Assembly: GCA_031411575.1 (NCBI GenBank)
Contig: JANOBJ010000388.1
Span: 1 to 15,168, forward strand
Source of the DNA: JANOBJ01 sp031411575
Lineage (GTDB): Bacteria; Pseudomonadota; Gammaproteobacteria; Burkholderiales; Burkholderiaceae_C
DNA: 15,168 bases
Reading direction: 5' to 3'
A model generated the notes under the pieces. The model was not told the DNA's origin, searched no databases, and saw only the letters and a list, made by a program, of their open reading frames with translations. Below are positions 7,706-14,136 of this stretch, piece by piece (position 1 is the stretch's first letter; the number at the start of each line of letters is the position of its first letter). Position numbers and translations under genes: made by a program.

Positions 7706-10483
7706 TCAGGCGAGCTTGCCGTGGCACTGCTTGTACTTCTTGCCGCTGCCACACGGGCACGGGTCGTTTCGCCCCACCCTCGGGATACCGGCTGCCAGCG
7801 CCGCGCCGGCACCGGCAAGCTGGCGGTTGCGCGTCTCTTCATCGACTGTCGTCTCGACCTCGCCTGTAACGGTGGGCGCTGTGTAGGTGACGTTGGCGAT
7901 GTTCTCGGCGCGACTTTCCAGCTCCTCGGCAGCCTGCTCCAGCTGCTCGCTGGACTGCACCTTCACCGTCATGAGAATGCGCGTGACTTCATTTTTCACG
8001 GAATCCAGCAACTGGCCAAACAGCTCGAACGCCTCGCGCTTGTACTCCTGCTTGGGTTGCTTTTGCGCGTAGCCGCGCAGGTGGATGCCCTGGCGCAGGT
8101 AGTCGAGCGCGCTCAGGTGCTCACGCCAGTGGGTGTCGATGCTTTGCAGCAGCACCATGCGTTCAAACTGCGTGAAATTCTCGCTGCCGATCTGCTCCAC
8201 CTTGGCAGCAAATGCGGTGTTCGCTGCCGCGATGGTTTTCTCCAGAATGTCTTCGTCGGTGATCGCGCTGGCACCCTGCACTTCCTTCTGCAAAGGCAAC
8301 TCCAGTTGCCACTCTTCGGACAGCACCTTTTCCAGCCCGGGCACGTCCCACTGCTCCTCGACCGACTCGGGCGGGACGTACTGGCGCACCAGATCGGTGA
8401 AGCAGCCTTCGCGCAGCGAGGCGATCTGGGACGAAAGATCGCTGGCATCCAGGATGTCGTTGCGCTGCTGGTAGATCACCTTGCGCTGGTCGTTGGACAC
8501 GTCGTCGTATTCCAGCAACTGCTTGCGGATATCGAAATTGCGCGCTTCCACCTTGCGCTGGGCAGACTCGATGCTGCGGGTCACGATGCCGGCCTCGATA
8601 GCCTCGCCATCAGGCATTTTCAGGCGGTCCATGATCGCCTTGACGCGATCGCCCGCGAAGATGCGCATCAGCGGATCATCCAGGCTCAGGTAGAAGCGCG
8701 AGGAGCCGGGGTCGCCCTGGCGGCCCGAGCGACCACGCAACTGGTTGTCAATCCGCCGCGACTCGTGGCGTTCGGTCGCGATGATGCGCAAGCCGCCCTG
8801 CTGCTTGATGAACTCGTGCTCTTTCGCCCAGTCAGCGCGCAGCTTTTCAATCTGCGCGGCCTTCGCGCCCGCATCCAGTGCTTCGTCGGCCTCGATGGCT
8901 TCCACGATTTTTTCGATGTTGCCACCCAGCACGATGTCGGTGCCCCGACCCGCCATGTTGGTGGCAATCGTGATCATCTTCGGGCGACCGGCCTGCGCCA
9001 CGATTTCAGCCTCGCGCGCATGTTGCTTGGCGTTCAGCACCTGGTGCGGGAGTTTTTCCTGGGTCAACAGGTCGGAGATGATCTCGGAGTTCTCGATCGA
9101 GCTGGTGCCCACGAGCACGGGCTGGCCCCGGTCGTAGCACTCCTGGATATCCTTGATCGCCGCGTCGTATTTCTCGCGCGTCGTCTTGTAGACGCGATCC
9201 AGCTGGTCTTCGCGCCGGCTGGGCCGGTTCGGCGGCATGACGATGGTTTCCAGACCGTAAATTTCCTGGAACTCATAGGCTTCGGTGTCGGCGGTGCCGG
9301 TCATGCCGGCCAGCTTGGCGTACAGACGGAAGTAATTCTGGAAGGTGATGGATGCCAGCGTCTGGTTCTCGGCCTGGATATTCACGCCTTCCTTGGCCTC
9401 GACAGCCTGGTGCAAACCATCGCTCCAGCGGCGACCGGCCATCAGCCGGCCGGTGAACTCGTCGACGATCACGATCTCGCCATCCTGCACCACATAGTGC
9501 TGGTCGCGGTGGTACAGGTGGTTGGCCCGCAGCGCCGCATACAGATGGTGCATCAGTGTGATGTTGGCCGGGTCGTACAGCGTGGCCCCTTCCGGAATCA
9601 GCCCCAGCCCATTCAGAATGCGCTCGGCGTTCTCGTGGCCCTGCTCAGTCAGGAAGACCTGGTGCGATTTTTCGTCGACCGTGAAATCACCCGGTTTGAT
9701 GATGCCTTCGCCAGTTCGGGGGTCGGCCTCGCCTTCCTGGCGGGTCAGTTGCGGCACGATGCGGTTGATCGCGATGTACAGCTCGGTGTGGTCTTCAGCC
9801 TGCCCGCTGATGATGAGCGGTGTGCGGGCCTCGTCGATCAGAATCGAGTCGACCTCGTCCACGATGGCGTAGTTCAACCCCCGCTGGACACGGTCTTCGA
9901 CCTCGTACACCATGTTGTCGCGCAGGTAGTCAAACCCGAACTCATTGTTGGTGCCGTAGGTGATGTCGGCCCGGTACGCGGCCTGCTTTTCCTCGCGCGG
10001 CATCTGGGGCAGGTTCACCCCGACGGTCAGGCCCAGAAAATTGTAGAGCCGCCCCATCCACTTCGCGTCGCGATTGGCGAGGTAGTCATTGACCGTGACC
10101 ACGTGCACGCCTTTGCCGGTGAGGGCATTCAGGTACACCGGCAGCGTTGCGGTCAGCGTCTTGCCTTCGCCTGTGCCCATCTCGGAAATCTTGCCGTTGT
10201 GCAGTGACATGCCGCCGAGCAACTGCACGTCGAAATGCCGCATCTTCATGATGCGCTTGGAGCCTTCGCGCACCACCGCAAAGGCCTCGGGCAGCACGGC
10301 GTCAAGCGCCTCGCCCTTGGCCACGCGGTCCTTGAACTCCTGCGTCTTGGCTTTGAGTTGGTCGTCGCTCAGTTTCTCGTACTCAGACTCCATCGCGTTG
10401 ATGCGGTCAACGGTCTTGCGGTATTGCTTGAGCAGCCGGTCGTTGCGGCTTCCGAAAATCTGGGTGAGAAAGTTGGTGGCCAT
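7706..10483 (-). CDS. secA: Preprotein translocase ATPase SecA
   Basis: SecA is the motor ATPase that drives unfolded preproteins through SecYEG. The 925-residue product is full length. The N terminus is MATNFLTQIFGSRNDRLLKQ, Walker A MGTGEGKT lies at 102-109 (same numbering as E. coli), and Walker B VDEVDSILIDEA starts near 208. NBD2 contains AGRGTDI and the RRIDNQLRGRSGRQGDPGSS motif. The C terminus is the zinc-binding tail CPCGSGKKYKQCH with Cys909, Cys911, Cys920 and His921, which binds SecB and phospholipid in the family. I chose ATG 10483 because the protein then starts as other SecAs do; the frame continues open 42 codons upstream without family resemblance. No Shine-Dalgarno sequence is visible; the leader instead holds a strong hairpin ending nine bases before the ATG. 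A terminator follows. Confidence 0.98.
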   Translation of the reverse strand: MATNFLTQIFGSRNDRLLKQYRKTVDRINAMESEYEKLSDDQLKAKTQEFKDRVAKGEALDAVLPEAFAVVREGSKRIMKMRHFDVQLLGGMSLHNGKISEMGTGEGKTLTATLPVYLNALTGKGVHVVTVNDYLANRDAKWMGRLYNFLGLTVGVNLPQMPREEKQAAYRADITYGTNNEFGFDYLRDNMVYEVEDRVQRGLNYAIVDEVDSILIDEARTPLIISGQAEDHTELYIAINRIVPQLTRQEGEADPRTGEGIIKPGDFTVDEKSHQVFLTEQGHENAERILNGLGLIPEGATLYDPANITLMHHLYAALRANHLYHRDQHYVVQDGEIVIVDEFTGRLMAGRRWSDGLHQAVEAKEGVNIQAENQTLASITFQNYFRLYAKLAGMTGTADTEAYEFQEIYGLETIVMPPNRPSRREDQLDRVYKTTREKYDAAIKDIQECYDRGQPVLVGTSSIENSEIISDLLTQEKLPHQVLNAKQHAREAEIVAQAGRPKMITIATNMAGRGTDIVLGGNIEKIVEAIEADEALDAGAKAAQIEKLRADWAKEHEFIKQQGGLRIIATERHESRRIDNQLRGRSGRQGDPGSSRFYLSLDDPLMRIFAGDRVKAIMDRLKMPDGEAIEAGIVTRSIESAQRKVEARNFDIRKQLLEYDDVSNDQRKVIYQQRNDILDASDLSSQIASLREGCFTDLVRQYVPPESVEEQWDVPGLEKVLSEEWQLELPLQKEVQGASAITDEDILEKTIAAANTAFAAKVEQIGSENFTQFERMVLLQSIDTHWREHLSALDYLRQGIHLRGYAQKQPKQEYKREAFELFGQLLDSVKNEVTRILMTVKVQSSEQLEQAAEELESRAENIANVTYTAPTVTGEVETTVDEETRNRQLAGAGAALAAGIPRVGRNDPCPCGSGKKYKQCHGKLA

Positions 10484-10492
10484 GAAAACAAT

Positions 10493-10526
10493 GCTGCCGG
10501 GCGAGCCCGATGGCCCGGTAGGCAGC
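10493..10526 (-). promoter_or_regulatory. Hairpin in the secA leader, next to the start codon
   Basis: In the minus-strand transcript GCTGCC pairs with GGCAGC and GGGC with GCCC, giving ten base pairs interrupted by one four-base bulge (TACC) and closed by a ten-base loop. Only ATTGTTTTC separates it from the secA ATG, so the 3' arm occupies the place where a Shine-Dalgarno sequence should lie. The U-rich run after the stem also gives it an attenuator-like look. Whether it acts on translation, on transcription, or not at all cannot be decided from one sequence. Confidence 0.4.
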
Positions 10527-10618
10527 GCAATCCTTTGATCAATCAGGACGAAATGGGGCCGACGGACACAAATGCAACAGGGGGCGATGCGGACGTGCCT
10601 GCGGGGCAACCTCGCATT

Positions 10619-11587
10619 TTAGCGTTGTGCGGAGGTCTCGGTCTTCGGGCCGCCTGCCCTGGCGGTAGCCAGCGCCGGAACGTTGTGGCCCGCGCTGAGG
10701 AATTTCTGGGGGTCTTGCTGCACGCCTTGGACCATGACCTCAAAATGCAGGTGCGGACCGGTTGACCGCCCGGTTGTTCCGACTTCGGCAATCTTCTGAC
10801 CCCGTTTGACCAGATCGCCTTTCTTCACATGAACCTTCGACGCGTGGGCGTAGCGGGTCATCAGGTCGTTGCCGTGATCCACCTCCACCACGTTCCCGTA
10901 GCCGGCGTGGTACTCCTGCGTGACCACCACACCGCCGGCTGCCGCCAGGATCGGGGAGCCAGTGTCGGCCTGGAAATCAAGGCCCGTGTGCAAGGCCGAG
11001 CGACCGGTGAAGGGGTCAATGCGCCAGCCGAATGCCGATCCGAGATTGCCGGTCGGAACCGGTTGCTGCGTGGGCACCATCATCCTGCCTATCTTCTGGT
11101 CAAACAGGCGCGACTCGACCACCGTCATCAGGTCCACCCGCTGGTCGGCGAGCTTGTCCAGATCGGCCAAGGCCCCCTGCAGCTCTTCCATCGTCAGGGG
11201 GCGCCCAGCAACCAGCACACCGCCGCGGCCCGGCGGGGCCTTGATCTCAGCCGGATTGACGCCGGCAAGACCGGATACCCGCTCCCCGAGCGACTCCAGT
11301 TGCACCATCTTGGCCTGCATCTCACCGAGCTTACGCGCCATGGCGTCAAGGTTTTCACGCATGAAGCGGTCGCGCTGGTCAAACTCATCCTTGACGACGA
11401 GCCGGACGAGGGAGCCAATGACCGGCCAGCCTTCGCGTGCGCCTTTCAGGAACACCCAGTGGTACATGCCAACAGCGACCACCATCAGCACTATGGACGC
11501 CGCCACGACAGCCAGAACCAGTTTGGTTCCGCTCAGGTGGACCGCCCGGCTTTTGGCCAGCCAGGCATCCGTGATAATCAAATGCAC
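10619..11587 (-). CDS. Membrane-anchored M23 family (LytM-like) peptidase
   Basis: A 322-residue protein with a short cytoplasmic N terminus, one membrane helix (about 22-47), a coiled-coil-prone stretch (about 70-165) and a C-terminal M23 peptidase domain (about 178-295). Zinc ligands expected for active LytM enzymes are present: His200 and Asp204 in HTGLDF and His281 in HLHFEV, with His248 (YAHAS) and His279 as catalytic candidates. It probably faces the periplasm and trims peptidoglycan crosslinks or regulates such enzymes. The start is GTG 11587, with GAGGAG eight bases upstream, the best ribosome-binding site in this block. The tail ends in ATARAGGPKTETSAQR. It lies 135 bp upstream of secA with no terminator evident between them, and is divergent from dciA. 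Substrate is inferred. Confidence 0.93.
   Translation of the reverse strand: MHLIITDAWLAKSRAVHLSGTKLVLAVVAASIVLMVVAVGMYHWVFLKGAREGWPVIGSLVRLVVKDEFDQRDRFMRENLDAMARKLGEMQAKMVQLESLGERVSGLAGVNPAEIKAPPGRGGVLVAGRPLTMEELQGALADLDKLADQRVDLMTVVESRLFDQKIGRMMVPTQQPVPTGNLGSAFGWRIDPFTGRSALHTGLDFQADTGSPILAAAGGVVVTQEYHAGYGNVVEVDHGNDLMTRYAHASKVHVKKGDLVKRGQKIAEVGTTGRSTGPHLHFEVMVQGVQQDPQKFLSAGHNVPALATARAGGPKTETSAQR
11573..11578 (+). promoter_or_regulatory. Candidate -10 element for dciA
   Basis: GATAAT on the plus strand matches TATAAT at five of six bases and lies 47 bp before the dciA GTG, inside the first codons of the divergent M23 gene. No convincing -35 hexamer stands at 16-18 bp. Confidence 0.25.
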
Positions 11588-11625
11588 TTCGATGTCTCCT
11601 CAACGACCGTCTGGCACTCAAGCCC

Positions 11626-11952
11626 GTGAAACCCGCTCCGCCTAACCGCCGTCACCTCGCGGTGCCTATACAAGAAGCCGCGCTCGCCTCACCAACTCTG
11701 GCAAGGCTCGCCGAACTGGCGCAGGATTCAGGAAATCGCCTCAAGGCGGTACAGCCCTTGATCCCCGACGCGCTTCGCTCCTGCGTCAGGGCAGGGCCCA
11801 TTGACGGCCCGACATGGTGCTTGCTGGTGGACAACAATGCCGTAGCAGCCAAGCTAAGGCAGTTGCTGCCCGCATTTCAAAGTTGCCTGCAAAGCCGCGG
11901 CTGGCAGGTTAACGCAATTCGTCTGAAGGTCCAAATCAACGCGCAACGCTAG
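11626..11952 (+). CDS. dciA: DciA-like (DUF721) protein, putative DnaB helicase loader
   Basis: DciA proteins are the ancestral loaders or operators of the replicative helicase DnaB in bacteria lacking DnaC or DnaI. The 108-residue product shows family-like blocks: ASPTLARLAELAQDSGNRL (21-39), then LIPDALRSCVRAGPIDG and TWCLLVDNNAVAAKLRQLLP, ending in GWQVNAIRLKVQI. This corresponds to the conserved DUF721 core; little follows it, so this is a short form. The start is a GTG at 11626 with no strong ribosome-binding site. It is divergent from the M23 gene, with 38 bp between start codons, and converges on the tRNA-Thr gene. DUF721 genes next to an M23 gene and secA are, to my knowledge, common in Burkholderiales, which supports the assignment. 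Function is inferred from family. Confidence 0.8.
   Translation: MKPAPPNRRHLAVPIQEAALASPTLARLAELAQDSGNRLKAVQPLIPDALRSCVRAGPIDGPTWCLLVDNNAVAAKLRQLLPAFQSCLQSRGWQVNAIRLKVQINAQR
11667..11695 (-). promoter_or_regulatory. Candidate promoter for the M23 gene, inside dciA
   Basis: On the minus strand TTGGTG (11690-11695) and TGTATA (11667-11672) are separated by 17 bp; shifting two bases gives TATAGG as an alternative -10. A start near 11660 would give a leader of about 70 bases antisense to the 5' part of dciA. Hexamer matches are modest. Confidence 0.22.
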
Positions 11953-11983
11953 TTTCAAGATGTTTCCTGCGCTGCGCGCGGAA

Positions 11984-12059
11984 TGGTGCCGATTGTCGGA
12001 ATCGAACTGACGACCTACCGCTTACAAGGCGGTTGCTCTACCAACTGAGCTAAATCGGC
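11984..12059 (-). tRNA. tRNA-Thr, anticodon UGU
   Basis: The minus strand folds into a complete cloverleaf of 76 bases with encoded CCA. The acceptor stem GCCGATT/AATCGGC has seven perfect pairs, the D arm is GCTC-AGTTGGTA-GAGC, the anticodon stem ACCGC/GCGGT encloses loop CTTGTAA (anticodon TGT, reading ACA), and the T loop is TTCGATT. The T stem has four pairs and one A-C mismatch next to the loop-closing pair; as I recall E. coli tRNA-Thr(UGU) has the same mismatch, so this need not mean decay. The discriminator base is A. It lies 51 bp after sspB on the same strand and faces dciA. Confidence 0.97.
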
Positions 12060-12069
12060 GATCTCTTGT

Positions 12070-12075
12070 ATTTTA
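12070..12075 (-). promoter_or_regulatory. Candidate -10 element for tRNA-Thr
   Basis: TAAAAT on the minus strand sits 10 bp before the first tRNA base and matches TATAAT at five of six positions. The -35 region shows no good hexamer, so the tRNA may instead be transcribed by read-through from sspB. Confidence 0.3.
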
Positions 12076-12110
12076 CCGGGCGACTCCCGCAGACGGTGCC
12101 GCAGACGCTA

Positions 12111-12623
12111 CTACTTGACGCGTTTGAGCGACGGCCGGCTGCCGCCGGACGGACGCGGCGGATCGTTGCCGTCGCCCTCGTGGGTATCGGGAGGGACCAG
12201 TTGCACGATGCGCGGCTCGCTTTCGGGAGCGCCACGACCGCTTTCCACCACGCTCGTCAACGCCGGCAACTTGGGCGGATCGTCGTTGACCGTGGTGGCC
12301 ACCGGTACTGGAAATGCCATACCCTGGCCGTTTTCGCGCGCGTAGATGGCGATGACTCGGCTGATCGGCACCATGATCTCGCGCGCCGTGCCCGCAAAAC
12401 GAGCCTTGAACTCGATGAACTCGTTGCCCAGCTTGAGCGAGCTGGTCGCGTCAAAGCTGATGTTGAGGACGATTTCGCCGTTCTTCACGTACTCGCGGGG
12501 CACCCGCACGGTGTCGTCCGCGAGCACGGCCACGTAGGGGGTGAACCCGTTGTCCGTGCACCACTCATACAGCGCCCGAATCAGGTACGGGCGGGTCGAG
12601 GTGGATTCGAGGGCATTCATCAT
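12111..12623 (-). CDS. sspB: ClpXP adaptor SspB (protease specificity-enhancing factor)
   Basis: SspB binds ssrA-tagged and some other substrates and delivers them to ClpXP. The 170-residue protein has the substrate-binding core at about 10-115, with RPYLIRALYEWC, REYVKNGEIVLNIS and ISRVIAIYARENGQGMAFP closely matching the family. A Pro-, Asp- and Ser-rich flexible linker follows, and the last eight residues RPSLKRVK form the ClpX-binding tail (E. coli ends RPALRVVK). ATG 12623 is followed at once by a second ATG; an AGGAG lies about 12 bases before the first. The gene starts 27 bp after sspA on the same strand, so it is almost surely co-transcribed with it. Both ends needed for adaptor work are intact. 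Confidence 0.96.
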   Translation of the reverse strand: MMNALESTSTRPYLIRALYEWCTDNGFTPYVAVLADDTVRVPREYVKNGEIVLNISFDATSSLKLGNEFIEFKARFAGTAREIMVPISRVIAIYARENGQGMAFPVPVATTVNDDPPKLPALTSVVESGRGAPESEPRIVQLVPPDTHEGDGNDPPRPSGGSRPSLKRVK

Positions 12624-12650
12624 GACAACGTGCTGCTCCTGACCGGAAGT

Positions 12651-13262
12651 TTACTTGCGCATCACCTTTTCAGACGGCGTCAGGGCTTCAATATACGCCG
12701 GTCGCGAGAAGATGCGCTCGGCATACTTCAGCAGCGGCGCCGCGTTCTTGGACAGGTCGATGCCGTAGTAATCAAGGCGCCAGAGCAGCGGCGCAATGGC
12801 GACATCCAGCATCGAGAAGTTCTCGCCCAGCATGTACTTGTTCTTGAGGAACACCGGTGCCAGCTGCGTCAGCCGGTCGCGGATGTGCGAACGGGCTTTC
12901 TCGAGCGCCTTCTCGTTGCTCTTGGCGGCACGCGACTCGAGCGTGCTCACGTGCACAAACAGTTCCTTCTCGAAATTGAGCAGGAACAGCCGGACGCGGG
13001 CGCGGTCCACCGGGTCGCCGGGCATCAGTTGCGGGTGCGGGAAGCGCTCGTCGATGTACTCGTTGATGATGTTCGACTCGTACAGAATCAGGTCTCGCTC
13101 CACCAAAATCGGCACTTGCCCGTACGGGTTCATGACATTGATGTCTTCGGGCTTGTTGTAGAGGTCCACATCACGGATCTCGAAATCCATCCCCTTCTCG
13201 AACAGCACAAAGCGGCACCGGTGGGAGAAAGGGCACGTCGTTCCTGAATACAGCACCATCAT
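12651..13262 (-). CDS. sspA: Stringent starvation protein SspA (GST-fold, RNA polymerase-associated)
   Basis: SspA has a glutathione-transferase fold but acts with RNA polymerase in stress and stationary phase, altering promoter choice. The 203 residues divide into a thioredoxin-like N-terminal domain (1-80) and a helical C-terminal domain. A PHP motif (75-77, in DERFPHPQL) corresponds to the surface motif shown to matter in E. coli SspA. Unlike the E. coli protein, it keeps a CPFSHRC sequence (Cys10, Cys16) near the usual GST active site, as I expect for betaproteobacterial forms. ATG 13262 is followed by a second ATG; AGGAG lies eight bases before the first. The T tract of a terminator hairpin abuts this ribosome-binding site, so expression probably depends on read-through or an unseen promoter. 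Confidence 0.94.
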   Translation of the reverse strand: MMVLYSGTTCPFSHRCRFVLFEKGMDFEIRDVDLYNKPEDINVMNPYGQVPILVERDLILYESNIINEYIDERFPHPQLMPGDPVDRARVRLFLLNFEKELFVHVSTLESRAAKSNEKALEKARSHIRDRLTQLAPVFLKNKYMLGENFSMLDVAIAPLLWRLDYYGIDLSKNAAPLLKYAERIFSRPAYIEALTPSEKVMRK

Positions 13263-13275
13263 GATGGAGGCTCCT

Positions 13276-13314
13276 AAAAATCAAAAAGAGTGGGCGCTTG
13301 ACGCGACCCACTCT
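13276..13314 (-). terminator. Intrinsic terminator after petC, abutting the sspA leader
   Basis: In the minus-strand transcript AGAGTGGG (13307-13314) pairs perfectly with CCCACTCT (13287-13294). The stem can be extended inward by GCG/CGC across a one-base bulge. TTTTTGATTTTT follows immediately and then the AGGAG of sspA. It lies 43 bp after the petC stop. The structure is convincing as a terminator; efficiency is unknown. Confidence 0.8.
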
Positions 13315-13327
13315 ACAAGGACGCGAA

Positions 13328-13344
13328 TCTGGCCCATGGCCAGA
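13328..13344 (-). other. Perfect inverted repeat downstream of petC
   Basis: TCTGGCC and GGCCAGA form a perfect 7-bp stem around a 3-base loop, 13 bp after the petC stop and 13 bp before the terminator stem. There is no T tract, so it is not itself a terminator; it could protect the petC mRNA 3' end or stack with the next hairpin. Confidence 0.45.
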
Positions 13345-13357
13345 CCTCGCTGATCTG

Positions 13358-14119
13358 TTACTTGATGTCTTTCCAGAACGCGGCGTTCAGACGCCATGCG
13401 ATCACGGTGAACACACCCAGGAACATCAGTACCCAGACGCCAACGCGCACGCGGTTGTTCTGGGCGGGTTCGCCCATCCATTGCAGGTAGCTCACCAGGT
13501 CACCGATGGCCTGGTCGTACTGCAAGGGCGTCATGAGTCCTGGCGTCACCTGCTTCCAGTCGGTCACCACCTGGACATCGTGGCCGTGCTGCTTGACGGT
13601 GCCAAACACCGGCCGACGATCGCCCTGCAGCTCCCAGAGCACGTGCGGCATGCCGACATTGGGGAATGCCAGGTTGTTCCAGCCAGTGGCCTTGGTTTCG
13701 TCACGGTAGTAGGTGCGCAGGTAGGTGTACAGATAGTCCGCGCCGCTGCCCTTGCTGCCGTCAGCACGCGAACGCGCGATCACGGTCATATCGGGCGGCA
13801 CGCCACCGAACCATTCCTTGGCTTCCTTCGGGTTGATCGACGCCTTCATGGTGTCGCCAACCTTGTCCGTCGTGAACAGCAGGTTGTCCTTGATCTGTTG
13901 CTCGGTCAAGCCGATGTCGGTCAGGCGGTTGTAGCGCATGAAGGCCGCCGAATGGCATCCCATGCAGTAATTGACAAACAGCTTGGCGCCGTTTTGCAGC
14001 GCCGCCATGTCATTGGTCTTGTTGGGCGCTTTGTCCCAGGCAATCGAATCGCCGCCAGCGGCGTGCGCGGCGGTGGCGATGCCAAACGCTGCCATCAACG
14101 TGAGGATCAGTTTTTTCAT
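13358..14119 (-). CDS. petC: Cytochrome c1 of the ubiquinol-cytochrome c reductase (bc1) complex
   Basis: This is the membrane-anchored heme subunit that accepts electrons from the Rieske protein and passes them to soluble cytochrome c. From ATG 14119 the product has 253 residues. A Sec signal peptide (1-20, MKKLILTLMAAFGIATAAHA) precedes the mature protein. CMGCH at 52-56 binds heme c, Met157 in NVGMPHVLW is the likely axial ligand, and one C-terminal helix (about 225-242) anchors it, followed by a short tail ending WKDIK. GGAGA stands nine bases upstream of the ATG. An in-frame TTG at 14140 would overlap the petB stop but would put seven extra residues before a good signal peptide, so I reject it. 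It follows petB by 17 bp; a terminator lies downstream. Confidence 0.97.
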   Translation of the reverse strand: MKKLILTLMAAFGIATAAHAAGGDSIAWDKAPNKTNDMAALQNGAKLFVNYCMGCHSAAFMRYNRLTDIGLTEQQIKDNLLFTTDKVGDTMKASINPKEAKEWFGGVPPDMTVIARSRADGSKGSGADYLYTYLRTYYRDETKATGWNNLAFPNVGMPHVLWELQGDRRPVFGTVKQHGHDVQVVTDWKQVTPGLMTPLQYDQAIGDLVSYLQWMGEPAQNNRVRVGVWVLMFLGVFTVIAWRLNAAFWKDIK

Positions 14120-14136
14120 GTCTTGCAGTCTCCGGC

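Noticed and set aside
7721..10207. A very long open frame on the plus strand opposite secA, and similar ones opposite argJ (6215-7630), sspB/sspA (12066-13247) and petC (13298-14227)
   Set aside because: They mirror strongly conserved genes in GC-rich DNA, where the antisense frame has few stops. Their translations have no recognisable domain and no ribosome-binding site.
10484..10609. A 42-codon in-frame extension at the 5' end of secA
   Set aside because: The extension lies across the leader hairpin and looks unlike SecA; family members start at the Met encoded at 10483.
11984..12059. The tRNA-Thr gene as an attachment site of an integrated element
   Set aside because: No integrase, no repeated tRNA 3' end and no foreign-looking genes are seen in the window.
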